From contig NC_057318.1 of NCBI RefSeq assembly GCF_000687475.1, forward strand, positions 5,828,001-5,892,000: a stretch of 64,000 nucleotides of DNA, given 5' to 3'. Origin of the DNA: Ustilaginoidea virens (taxonomy: Eukaryota; Ascomycota; Sordariomycetes; Hypocreales; Clavicipitaceae). Below are positions 56,078 to 64,000 of this stretch, one piece after another. The position numbers and the translations under genes are program-made. How positions within the stretch are numbered: the stretch's first letter is position 1; each line of letters starts with the position of its first letter. The notes under the pieces were generated by a model. The model was not told the origin of the DNA, ran no database searches, and saw only the letters and a program-made list of their open reading frames with translations.

Positions 56078-58315
56078 ATGGCCGACGACGGCATCCTTCT
56101 CAATTTCGATCTCGCTTCCGCGCCGGCCAAAACCCAGGTCAGGTTCAAAGGCGGCCGATGGCGGGACCGAAAACGCGCCGAAAGAGGCGCCAAGCAGGCC
56201 CTTGCTCACCCAGCCTCCGAGAGTCCTGCCGACCGCGATGCGTACAGGTCGTCGAAGCGGCAAAAACTAGACGGCGACAAGCACGGCGACCACGCGGGAG
56301 GCTCGTCGCTCCCGCGTGCGGAGCGGCTCGACCGAGCCCCCCCCCGAAACGATGGCGACGGCCAACAGCACAAATCCGACGCCGCCAAGGGAAACCGCCA
56401 AGTAATCTCGCGCCTCTTCTCCTTCAACCCCGCCCCGACGACGGAGGATGATGCGAAAGACGAGGGCTGGACGGCGCCTCAGCCGACGAACGCGCCCCTC
56501 CGCGACGTCGCCAACTTCGGCTCCCTCACCCTCTCCTCCCGCCTGGTCGACTCCCTCGCCAAGATGGACCTCGAGCGCCCCACGGCGATTCAAAACAAAG
56601 TCATCCCGCACATGCTGTGCGGCAGCTCGGACGTGTTCGTCCAGGCGGAAACCGGGTCCGGCAAGACGCTGGCCTACCTCCTCCCCATCCTGCACCGAGT
56701 GTTGATGCTGAGCGGGAAAGGCGACGGCAGGCAGATCCATCGAGACTCGGGCGTCTTTGCCATCATCGTCTCGCCCACCCGGGAACTGGCGAGGCAAACG
56801 CACACCGTGGTGGAGCAGCTGATCCGCCCTTTCCCGTGGCTTGTTTCCACCGCAATCACCGGCGGCGAGTCGAAAAAGGCGGAAAAGGCAAGGATCAGGA
56901 AGGGCGTGAATTTCCTGGTCGCCACCCCGGGTCGCCTGGCCGACCATGTCGACAACACCAAGGCATTGAACCTCGGCACCGTTCGCTGGCTGGTCCTGGA
57001 CGAAGGCGATCGATTGATGGATCTCGGCTTCGAAGAAGACCTGAGAAAGGTAATCGACGCCTTGAGAGGCATCGCCCTTGTCAAGAGCACGGAAAAGGGG
57101 GCGTCTCTGGACGCTCTGCCTGAGCGCCGCGTGACTGTGCTTTGCTCTGCCACCATGAAGATGAACGTGCAGAAACTCGGCGAAATGAGTCTTGCCGACG
57201 CCACGTTCCTGGCTGCCGAGAAGAGCGAGGACGAGGACGCCACGACGGAAATCGTCCACAAAGCCCCTGCTCAGCTGCACCAGACCTACGTCGTCGTGCC
57301 CTCCAAGCTGCGCTTAGTGACCCTCACGCTGTATCTCAAGTCCGTCTTTTCCCGGCGGGGCCAGACCATGAAGGCGATCGTGTTCATGTCGTGTTCGGAC
57401 ACTGTCGACTTTCACTACGAGATGCTTCGGGACCCGAACGAGACGCAGCTCCCGCCGTCCGTACGCATAGAGAAGGACCTGGCGGAGACGACCGTGTCGA
57501 AAGCAGCCTACGTGACCTCCCCAGCGAGCCCGGAAGTCGTGCTGTACAGAATGCACGGGTCACTGTCGCAGCCGACCCGAACGGCAACCCTTCGCTCGTT
57601 TTCTGCCTGCAAGTCCCCGTCGCTGCTGCTGACAACCGACGTCTCCTCGCGGGGGCTGGACATCCCCTCCGTGGACCTCGTGGTCGAGTACGACCCCGCC
57701 TTCAGCTTCGCAGACCACATTCACCGCATCGGACGAACCGCTCGAGCCGGCCGACCCGGCGACGCCACGCTGTTCCTCCTGCCCGGCGCCGAGGAAGGGT
57801 ACATTGGCCTGCTCAAGTCGTCCGCGCCGCCGTCGTCCAAGTCATGCGAGAGCATCCTCAAAACAGGCCTGATGTCCGCCCTGGAGTTTCCCGTCGAAAC
57901 CGCGGCCGGCCCCTCGGACGGACAGTCGTGCCATGAAAAGGCCGAGTCGCTCCAGCTGCACCTCGAGCAGAGACTGCTCGCCCACCCGAGGCTCCTGGAG
58001 CTCGCGCGCAGCGGGTTCAAGTCTCATGTCCGCGCCTACGCCACGCACGTCCGAGAGGAGAGAATTTACTTTGACATGACGCAGCTGCATCTCGGCCATG
58101 TCGCCAAGAGCTTTGGCTTGCGAGAACCCCCCGGAGGCATCGGCGCCGGGCTCGACCGCAAAGCCGGCAGGAAAGGCGGCTCCGCCAAAGACCGCCGTTC
58201 CACGGCCAAGGAAGACGCGGCTTCGGCGGTGGATGAGAAGCTGTCCATGGATCTGCTCAAGAGGAAGAGCATGATGTTGATGAGCTCAGCTGCGAGCGAA
58301 TTCAACATTGGCTAA
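56078..58315 (+). CDS. dbp7: ATP-dependent RNA helicase DBP7 (DEAD-box)
   Basis: Nucleolar helicase for early 60S assembly. Single exon, 745 residues from MADDGILLNFDLAS. After a basic, disordered N-terminus come the helicase motifs: Q motif with RPTAIQNKVIPHML, motif I AETGSGKT at about residue 190, Ia PTRELARQ, GG and TPGRL, motif II DEGD at about 308 (the DEGD variant is typical of Dbp7), motif III SAT at about 357, then DVSSRGLDIPSVDLVVEYDP (motif V) and HRIGRTARAG (motif VI, from about 548). Family-specific C-terminal blocks follow, including FKSHVRAYATHVREERIYFD and LHLGHVAKSFGLREPP. The ATG chosen is the first one followed by the conserved DDGILLNF. Confidence 0.95.
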   Translation: MADDGILLNFDLASAPAKTQVRFKGGRWRDRKRAERGAKQALAHPASESPADRDAYRSSKRQKLDGDKHGDHAGGSSLPRAERLDRAPPRNDGDGQQHKSDAAKGNRQVISRLFSFNPAPTTEDDAKDEGWTAPQPTNAPLRDVANFGSLTLSSRLVDSLAKMDLERPTAIQNKVIPHMLCGSSDVFVQAETGSGKTLAYLLPILHRVLMLSGKGDGRQIHRDSGVFAIIVSPTRELARQTHTVVEQLIRPFPWLVSTAITGGESKKAEKARIRKGVNFLVATPGRLADHVDNTKALNLGTVRWLVLDEGDRLMDLGFEEDLRKVIDALRGIALVKSTEKGASLDALPERRVTVLCSATMKMNVQKLGEMSLADATFLAAEKSEDEDATTEIVHKAPAQLHQTYVVVPSKLRLVTLTLYLKSVFSRRGQTMKAIVFMSCSDTVDFHYEMLRDPNETQLPPSVRIEKDLAETTVSKAAYVTSPASPEVVLYRMHGSLSQPTRTATLRSFSACKSPSLLLTTDVSSRGLDIPSVDLVVEYDPAFSFADHIHRIGRTARAGRPGDATLFLLPGAEEGYIGLLKSSAPPSSKSCESILKTGLMSALEFPVETAAGPSDGQSCHEKAESLQLHLEQRLLAHPRLLELARSGFKSHVRAYATHVREERIYFDMTQLHLGHVAKSFGLREPPGGIGAGLDRKAGRKGGSAKDRRSTAKEDAASAVDEKLSMDLLKRKSMMLMSSAASEFNIG

Positions 58316-58663
58316 GCGGGTGAAGAAGGGGGTCTCTTTTTTTTATACAACAACCTGTACCTATAATTTCATGGCGAGATTCAAAATGCATGTGCCGCAG
58401 GTCTCTCCCCGTCTCTCTCTGTGTGTGTGTGTCTCTCTCTCTCTCTCTGCCTTTTTGATTTATTTATTTCGCCTGTTGAGGCACGCATGCATGCATCAGA
58501 CCCTGCATGACGAGACCCTGTCTGACTCGCACCGCAGACCCTTTTGGCGTCTTGACCAAGCTCCTTCCTGGATCAGCCGGCAAGGAAAGCTTGCATCCAT
58601 CAAGTGGCCTTGTCCAATTGTCGATGCTTGATTGTGCCCTGTGTGTGCCACTCTTCATCACCG

Positions 58664-58671
58664 TGACGTCA
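58664..58671. promoter_or_regulatory. perfect CRE (TGACGTCA) upstream of the LEA-like gene
   Basis: The palindrome TGACGTCA, the site of ATF/CREB bZIP factors such as fungal Atf1, lies 242 bp before the ATG at 58913 and about 85 bp before a TATA box. The position fits a stress-inducible promoter. Confidence 0.5.
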
Positions 58672-58753
58672 TCGAAGCCACTCTGACGCGCAGCAACGCC
58701 TCGTCATGGACATATATGCACAGGGCAGGGATATTCCTCTGCTCCCGCGTGGC

Positions 58754-58762
58754 TTATATATT
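58754..58762 (+). promoter_or_regulatory. TATA box of the LEA-like gene
   Basis: TTATATATT in a GC-rich setting, about 150 bp before the start codon. Clear TATA boxes are uncommon before the other genes here, and in fungi they tend to mark inducible promoters. Confidence 0.5.
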
Positions 58763-58912
58763 GGACCTTTCCTTCGACAGGGTAATGTCGGCCCATTTTC
58801 AGAACGTTTCATTCCGTACGCGTTAACATCACAATCAAACAAATCCCCCAATCATTTTAACAGACACTCGCAACACACGCAACACACACAACACACACAA
58901 GTCCCATCTACA

Positions 58913-59233
58913 ATGGCTGACCCGCAGCAAAAAGTCAAAAACGCCGGCGATACCGTGTCGGATCAGGGCAAATCGGTTGGCGACCAGGCCGCTGGTGCCA
59001 CGGGCTTTGTCACCAGCACCTTGGGCGCCGCAGTAGGCGGCGTCACGCGGACTGCCGGAGCTGTCACGGGTGCGGCGACAACTGGGCTCGGAAACACCTT
59101 GAGCAGCGTGACGGGGGAGACGGGAAAACCAATCGGCGACGCCTTGAGCTCAGTCGGGAGTGGGGTTCAGAGCGGTGTTGAGAGCGTTGCCAAAGGTGTG
59201 GAAGATGCCGGAAACTGGAACAAGAAGGACTAA
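58913..59233 (+). CDS. small LEA-like hydrophilic protein, stress-type
   Basis: Intronless frame for 106 residues, MADPQQKVKNAGDTVSDQGK to GVEDAGNWNKKD. Composition is Gly, Ala, Thr, Ser and Val with repeated 11-residue-like turns (GAVTGAATTGLGNTLSSVTG, GVQSGVESVAKGV), few hydrophobics in a row, no Cys and no signal peptide. This is the pattern of late-embryogenesis-abundant or conidial/stress hydrophilins of fungi, which stay unfolded or form amphipathic helices on drying. The function is inferred from composition only. The CRE and TATA box upstream suggest control by stress signalling. It lies between DBP7 and TVP15. Confidence 0.72.
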   Translation: MADPQQKVKNAGDTVSDQGKSVGDQAAGATGFVTSTLGAAVGGVTRTAGAVTGAATTGLGNTLSSVTGETGKPIGDALSSVGSGVQSGVESVAKGVEDAGNWNKKD

Positions 59234-59608
59234 GATCGTGCTGGTTTGCGACATGACCGACCAGCTCTGGTCTGGCCGCCGCCACAGCATGAGGTGGGAA
59301 ATTCATGCAAATTTCATGGGAAATTCACGGAGGGTGTTTTTAGTAGTGACAACAATTTACTCATTTCCTATTGATTTTACCATCCCAAGACCCGTGAAAT
59401 ATACACACTAATACACACTAATGCAGGGACACGAGTGCATCCCTTCGTAAGTTGTACGTCGTAAAGATGATGTTGGTGTCCTCAAACCCCCATTCCCATT
59501 CACAGTCAGAAATGCATCAAGTCATGTCGAAGCTTGGTAATGTGGTAATCTGTCAAGCCAGAGTGCAATGGTGAATCGCACGATTCATCTCAATAAATGG
59601 CTGATGGC
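59234..59608. other. convergent 3' region
   Basis: The 375 bases between the LEA-like gene and TVP15 are AT-richer and show no coding signal. Confidence 0.5.
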
Positions 59609-59948
59609 CTAAACCTGCTCAGCGCCCCATCCAGCCCCATCAGCCTCGCGCATGTTGTTTGGTGGCTCGATCGAAGGGATGAACTCTAGTCCGACGTAGC
59701 CAAGCCCGGTTATACACACAATGCCACCGGCAATGTTGCTTAGAACACTTGTGCCGAACAAAAGCCCACCAATCAAGATGTAGACTGCATCACGTTAGCT
59801 GAGCTGTGCGATTCGCCCATGTGCTTTGCCTCTCAAGGCTTGACTCACAGATGCCTCGTCCGATAAAGGAGAAGAGGAAATTGGCGTAGCGTGAAACTTG
59901 GGGAGGGATTTGAAACTCTGCAATAAACATCTTGGTCAGAAACTGCTG

Positions 59949-59981
<33 letters not shown>

Positions 59982-60418
59982 GATATGTCCCCAGAAAAGA
60001 AGGAAGGGAAGGGAGAAGGAGGAAGAAAAGAAAAGAAAAGAGACGAGGCCCTACCAAGCAAGGCAATGGCCAGACCAAAGACAATCATATAAGTGCCGAG
60101 GATAATGTACTGCCTGGATATGATGCGTTAGTCGAATCGCATTCTCATGGTCGCAGGAGCAAGACCAGTTCGCCCGGGTGCCTTGCTCCCGTAGAGGGAG
60201 CATGACGGGATGGATCAAGCCATGGAAAAATCGGTAGAGGAAGCGCATACAGCTGGAAGCTGAAAATCTCAGTGATACCGCCAAGGACAGTAATGGTCGC
60301 GACGACCAAGTTGACGATGCGGCTAGAAAGAAGCAGGAAGCAGACAGCGTTAGTGATTGTCCCAGTGGCCATGGCAACAGTTTGGGTGTGGTACGGACAA
60401 GATGTCGGAGAGCTCCAT
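59609..60418 (-). CDS. tvp15: Golgi membrane protein TVP15 (COPI-associated family)
   Basis: Small tetraspan protein of late Golgi (Tvp23-containing) compartments, implicated in vesicle traffic. Five short exons (60418-60399, 60322-60251, 60113-60055, 59917-59849, 59784-59609) join in phase into 131 residues. It begins MELSDIFRIVNLVVATITVL with helix 1, then GGITEIFSF, helix 2 (YIILGTYMIVFGLAIALL), the conserved loop EFQIPPQVSRYANFLFSFIG, helix 3 (IFYILIGGLLFGTSVL) and helix 4 (IAGGIVCITGLGYVGLEFIP), ending PSIEPPNNMREADGAGWG. None of the exons is visible as a long open frame because introns split it so finely. Intron 1 uses GTCCGT; intron 3 contains a (CTA)n microsatellite at 59949-59980. 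Confidence 0.88.
59949..59980. repeat. (CTA)n microsatellite in TVP15 intron 3
   Basis: Ten or so uninterrupted CTA units inside the largest intron of TVP15. Confidence 0.9.
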
Positions 60419-61085
60419 GGTCATTGCGCGACAAGGTTTGCTTTGTCAAGGAAGCGTTGCAGGATCACAGCGCGTGTGGTTTGTCCTGAAATCACTGATG
60501 GGCCGGCCGTCTATCGGACTAGGCAGCGGAATAATATCTGGAGAGCAACCCGACGTTGTATCGCAAACAGAACTATGGCTGGGAACGGCGGATCGGGGAT
60601 GGCTGGAGGATGTCGACGGAAGGAATGTGATTGTCTGCGACACTGTCCACTTGGATTTGTTCCATTGTCAGATTGTCAGGGGCGACACAAAGGCGTAGCA
60701 ACCAGGCAGTACGTACCTTCCTACTACGGAGTGGTGGTCCGGTCCGTAGCTGGTTTACGGAGTACAAGCTGCCAAGTACAAGCTGCCAAGTGCAAGGTAT
60801 TTTCGTTATACCGCCTTCCGTCTTGAGCGATGCAGGGCTGGCAGGGTGCAGCTGGGGGATTCCAGCCATTTGCTCATTGACCTGGAAGCTGCAACAACAC
60901 GACAATGTTTCCCATGTTTCCTCCGCATTATTAAGCTGGAGACGTCTCTTACGGGCACCACGTCATTTCACAGAGCCAGGCGTTACAGAGATGATTTTCG
61001 ATTCGTGCATCCCTGACTAGTCAATTGCTGGTGTCCAAACTCACAACGGACAAGCTGGCGTCTGTGTCTGTGCCTCGAATGCAGC
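60419..61085. other. shared upstream region of TVP15 and MEF2
   Basis: Divergent promoter of 667 bases with two TACGGAGT motifs at about 60725-60732 and 60757-60764 and a direct repeat of CAAGCTGCCAAGT at about 60765-60790. No gene seen. Confidence 0.5.
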
Positions 61086-63773
61086 ATGATCCCTTCAACC
61101 CTGTGTCGGAGGGTGCATCATTCCCGAAGATGGATGCCCTACTCTTTTCGGCCGGGCCTGGCCTCGAACCTCGCTCTCTGTAGCCGAAGAGCTAAGCATG
61201 GGAAAGCGAATGTTCAATTCCAGCATGTGCGAGTACAAAACATCCGAAACATCGGCATTATAGCTCATGTTGACGCAGTATGTGCATCACCCGCGCCAAG
61301 CTTGCATTTGAGCGAGACAAAAAGAAACGAAAAGAGAACAGGTGAAAGAAACACCGTCTTTCGATGACGATTCCTTGGCTAAAATCCTTCGATAAAAGGG
61401 AAAAACCACAACCACCGAGCGCATGCTTTACTACAGCGGTGTGACCCAAAGAGCTGGAGGTCAGTGCAGTGCAGTCAAAATGTACTCAGAAACACATTTT
61501 TTCCTCCTTCTTTCTGGCACCGCTGACTCATTCTGCTTCAAGACGTTGACGCGGGAAATACTGTAACTGATTTCCTAGAACTCGAAAGAGAGCGAGGAAT
61601 CACTATTCAGTCAGCGGCCATTACTTTCAACTGGCCCAAGGCTGACAACTGTCCTCCGGGTACTTTGCCCAAGACTGTAAACCTTATTGATACCCCTGGC
61701 CATCAAGACTTCAGATTTGAAGTTGACCGATGTCTTCCCATTCTCGATGGTGCTGTTTGCATCATCGATTCTGTAAAGGGTGTTGAAGCGCACACGGAAC
61801 GAGTGTGGGGTTCTGCGCAAGAGTTCAAAATACCTCGCATCGTGTTTTGCAACAAACTGGATCGTGAAGGCGCTTCATTCAGAAAAGCCGTGCTAGAAAT
61901 TGGCACCAGACTGAAAGGATGGCCCCTGGTGTGCCAGATCCCCTGGTGGGATAAAGAGAACTTGGTCGGGGTGATAGACGTCATTGAAGGCGTCGCATAT
62001 CGCTGGAACTCGGAGCGAGAGAAACTCTGCTATGCACCAGATGAGCTAAAGGAAAAATTGTCACGGACGAATCCAGAGCTCATGACGGAAATGCAGCTAG
62101 CCAGGCTACGACTCGTCGAGAGCTTGGCGGATTTCGATGACACCATAATGGACGAGTTTCTCGCGGAAAACCAGCACATTCCAGCCGCCTTGTTGAAGCA
62201 GGCCATTAGGCGGACCATTCAAAGCGGAGATGGTCGTGTCATTCCGGTTTTTGCCGGCTCGAGTTTCCGGCACATTGGGGTTGAGCCTTTGATGGATGCC
62301 ATCACTGACTATCTGCCCAGTCCAGCAGAACGACCGGACGTTGAAGTGCGCGTCGGATCTTGTGAACGAAAGCTACATGATGCTCTAGACGGTGACGGGA
62401 AAAAGGGAGGAAAAGGAGCCAATATTGCGTCAGTCGCCACGGTCTTCAAGGTGTTTGACCATCCAAAGGAGGGCGTCCTAAGCTTCGTGCGAGTTTACCA
62501 TGGAACGTTGACACGCAACGCTCCGAGCTTCAACACCAACATTCAAGTCCAGGAACGGCCAATGGGAATCCTTCAAATATCAGCATCCAAGACACAGGAT
62601 GTCCAAGAGCTATCTGTTGGACAGATTGGAGCCTTGAGAGGGCTCAAGAAGGCTCGAAGCGGAGACACGCTGATGACGACTTCGAATGCGAAACCAGCCG
62701 CGGAACATGTGCGTCACGTCCAAATCAGACCACCCGATATCCCGCCTCCGGTTGCGTTCCTACAGGTAGAGCCATATGGAAACGTTGCAGCTCAGGAACT
62801 GCAGACGGCACTGGAAAATGCTTCGAGAGAAGATCCCAGTCTGAGATGGAGCCGAAACTCCAAGACTGATCAGTTCACTATTCAAGGCATGGGGAAACTT
62901 CATCTCGACGTGTTTCTGCATAACCTGAGACAGAAGAAGAAAATCGACGCCGAGTTCGGTGCAATCGAAGTCGATTACAAGGAATGCATCATTCAGCGCA
63001 CCAAACCACACTACACGGTCTTTGACAGACCGGTGGCCAGCAAGCCGGGAAAGGCAGCCTGTACAGCAACTCTGGATCCTATTGAAGAGGAAAGCCGCGG
63101 CGACTTGAGCTCTGGTGTTGAGATGGATGGGAATGTATATGAGATTGAGATACCCGAGCCGTCGGGAGCGGGTGGTGCGGTGTTTGATGCGGAGGAGGCG
63201 CGTCACCAACTTCTCAACGGAGCCGTCGCAGGATTGGCTCGAGGACCGCGAAGAGCGTCGCCTATTCATGGATGCCACGTAAAGGTGACGCTCGACACTT
63301 CCGAGGATGCCTTGGTAAGTCCCAGTGGCGGGCATTTCAGCAGCGTCGCCAGGACGGCGGTGCAAAATGCGCTTCGTGATGCTTTCCTTGCGCAGAACGT
63401 TGGGGTGCTGGAACCCATCATGCTCACGCACATTACTTGTCCAGAAGCAGCGGCAGGTACTGTGCAGCATGACATTACAGCAGGGGCAGGTGGGCACATC
63501 CTCGAGGTCAAGGACCGATCCGTGGAGTGTTCCGGTGGCGACATGGTTGATGCCTCCAAAATCTACGCTCCTCCGGATCCATACGATTCTGTCACGTCAC
63601 TGCGCGGGAAGAAGACGGCGGATAGGATGGTTGAAATTGTAGCCAAGGTGCCGTACAAGGAGATGCTCGACTATGATGATCACTTGCGAAGCAAGACGGC
63701 AGGACGACATTCCATGACCATGTCGTTCGACTCGTTTGCGAGGGTTGTCGGTCACCGGGAGAAGGGGTTGTAG
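61086..63773 (+). CDS. mef2: mitochondrial elongation factor G2 / ribosome-releasing factor MEF2
   Basis: Translational GTPase that splits mitochondrial ribosomes with the recycling factor after termination. Exons 61086-61277, 61399-61459 and 61543-63773 give 827 residues. The N-terminus is basic (CRRVHHSRRWMPYSFRP), a likely presequence. GTPase motifs: NIGIIAHVDAGKTTTTERML (G1), RGITIQS (switch I), DTPGHQDF (G3), NKLDR (G4) and a PVFAGSSFRHIG stretch. Domain II with a variable insert and domains III-V follow, including AGGHILEVK near the end. The first intron splits HVDA|GKTT and ends in AAAAG; the second splits RAG|DVDAG and ends in TTCAAG, both forced by the conserved residues. Confidence 0.93.
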
Positions 63774-64000
63774 GCGGCAGCACAGCTACCCTGCATGGTT
63801 CATTGCTATGTGACCCGTGTTATTCGGAGACGGGTTATCACGTTATGGGGCATCGCTCAGGGGTGGAGATTGGGCGAGACGGGTGATGGTGAGACGTCTG
63901 GTCAACCGTGGGCAAGGCGTGCTACATGCGAAGACTATGTATATATGCATGAGAATAGACGGCTGAGCATTGTACAACAGAGTGTGAAGAGAGTGTTTTG
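63774..64000. other. 3' flank of MEF2 to the window end
   Basis: The 227 bases show no coding signal and probably hold the MEF2 3' untranslated region. Confidence 0.4.

Larger units (their letters stand above)
58316..58912. other. upstream region of the LEA-like gene
   Basis: The 597 bases hold a (TCTCTC/TGTG)n run at 58404-58448, a CRE, a TATA box and a CA-rich leader (AACACACACAACACACAC) just before the ATG at 58913. No other gene seen. Confidence 0.55.

Overview
The window is nuclear DNA of a filamentous ascomycete. The genes carry short introns (about 50-150 bases, with one of 238) with GTRNGT-like donors and CTAAC/CTGAC-type branch sites. The proteins are typical of Pezizomycotina, and intergenic DNA is full of homopolymer tracts, CT-rich leaders and short palindromes such as TACCTAGGTA and ACTCCGTACGGAGT. 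The protein set suggests Sordariomycetes, probably Hypocreales; this is an inference from family resemblance, not from a search.

Layout. The left edge (1-777) is the 3' part of an unidentified gene, then comes a gene-poor stretch holding an 851-bp non-autonomous transposon with 73-bp inverted repeats and a 9-bp target duplication (3531-4381). From 5.2 to 20.7 kb the genes are MLH1 (mismatch repair), SYO1 (ribosomal-protein symportin), a type II membrane glycosyltransferase-like protein, a DUF202 membrane protein next to an exact 29-copy 11-bp minisatellite, a soluble twin-ABC ATPase of the YDR061W type, the proteasome maturation factor UMP1 and a prenylated ubiquitin-like protein. After a 3.6-kb gap (20.7-24.3 kb) come the AP-1 beta-adaptin, EMC4, the ER SNARE UFE1/syntaxin-18, aspartate aminotransferase, an uncharacterised acidic-tailed protein, NMD3, ESF2 and an aldehyde dehydrogenase with a GC-AG intron. 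A repeat-rich 4-kb gap follows, with a small three-exon gene at 46.5 kb. Then come phosphomevalonate kinase ERG8, a large mitochondrial PPR protein, the DEAD-box helicase DBP7, a small LEA-like protein with a CRE and TATA box, the Golgi protein TVP15 and mitochondrial elongation factor MEF2.

How the genes relate. This is a housekeeping region, not a metabolic cluster. Four genes act in ribosome assembly (SYO1, NMD3, ESF2, DBP7), five in secretory membranes (AP-1 beta, EMC4, UFE1, TVP15 and probably the glycosyltransferase-like protein), and two in mitochondrial gene expression (PPR protein, MEF2). Many neighbours are divergent pairs sharing 0.45-2.4 kb of upstream DNA. Exon-intron models were built by hand from reading frame, splice sites and family conservation. 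They are internally phase-consistent but untested. No tRNA, rRNA or CRISPR was found. I saw no complete new multi-gene system; the most unusual items are the Mutator-like element, the in-frame minisatellite beside DUF202 and several uncharacterised proteins.
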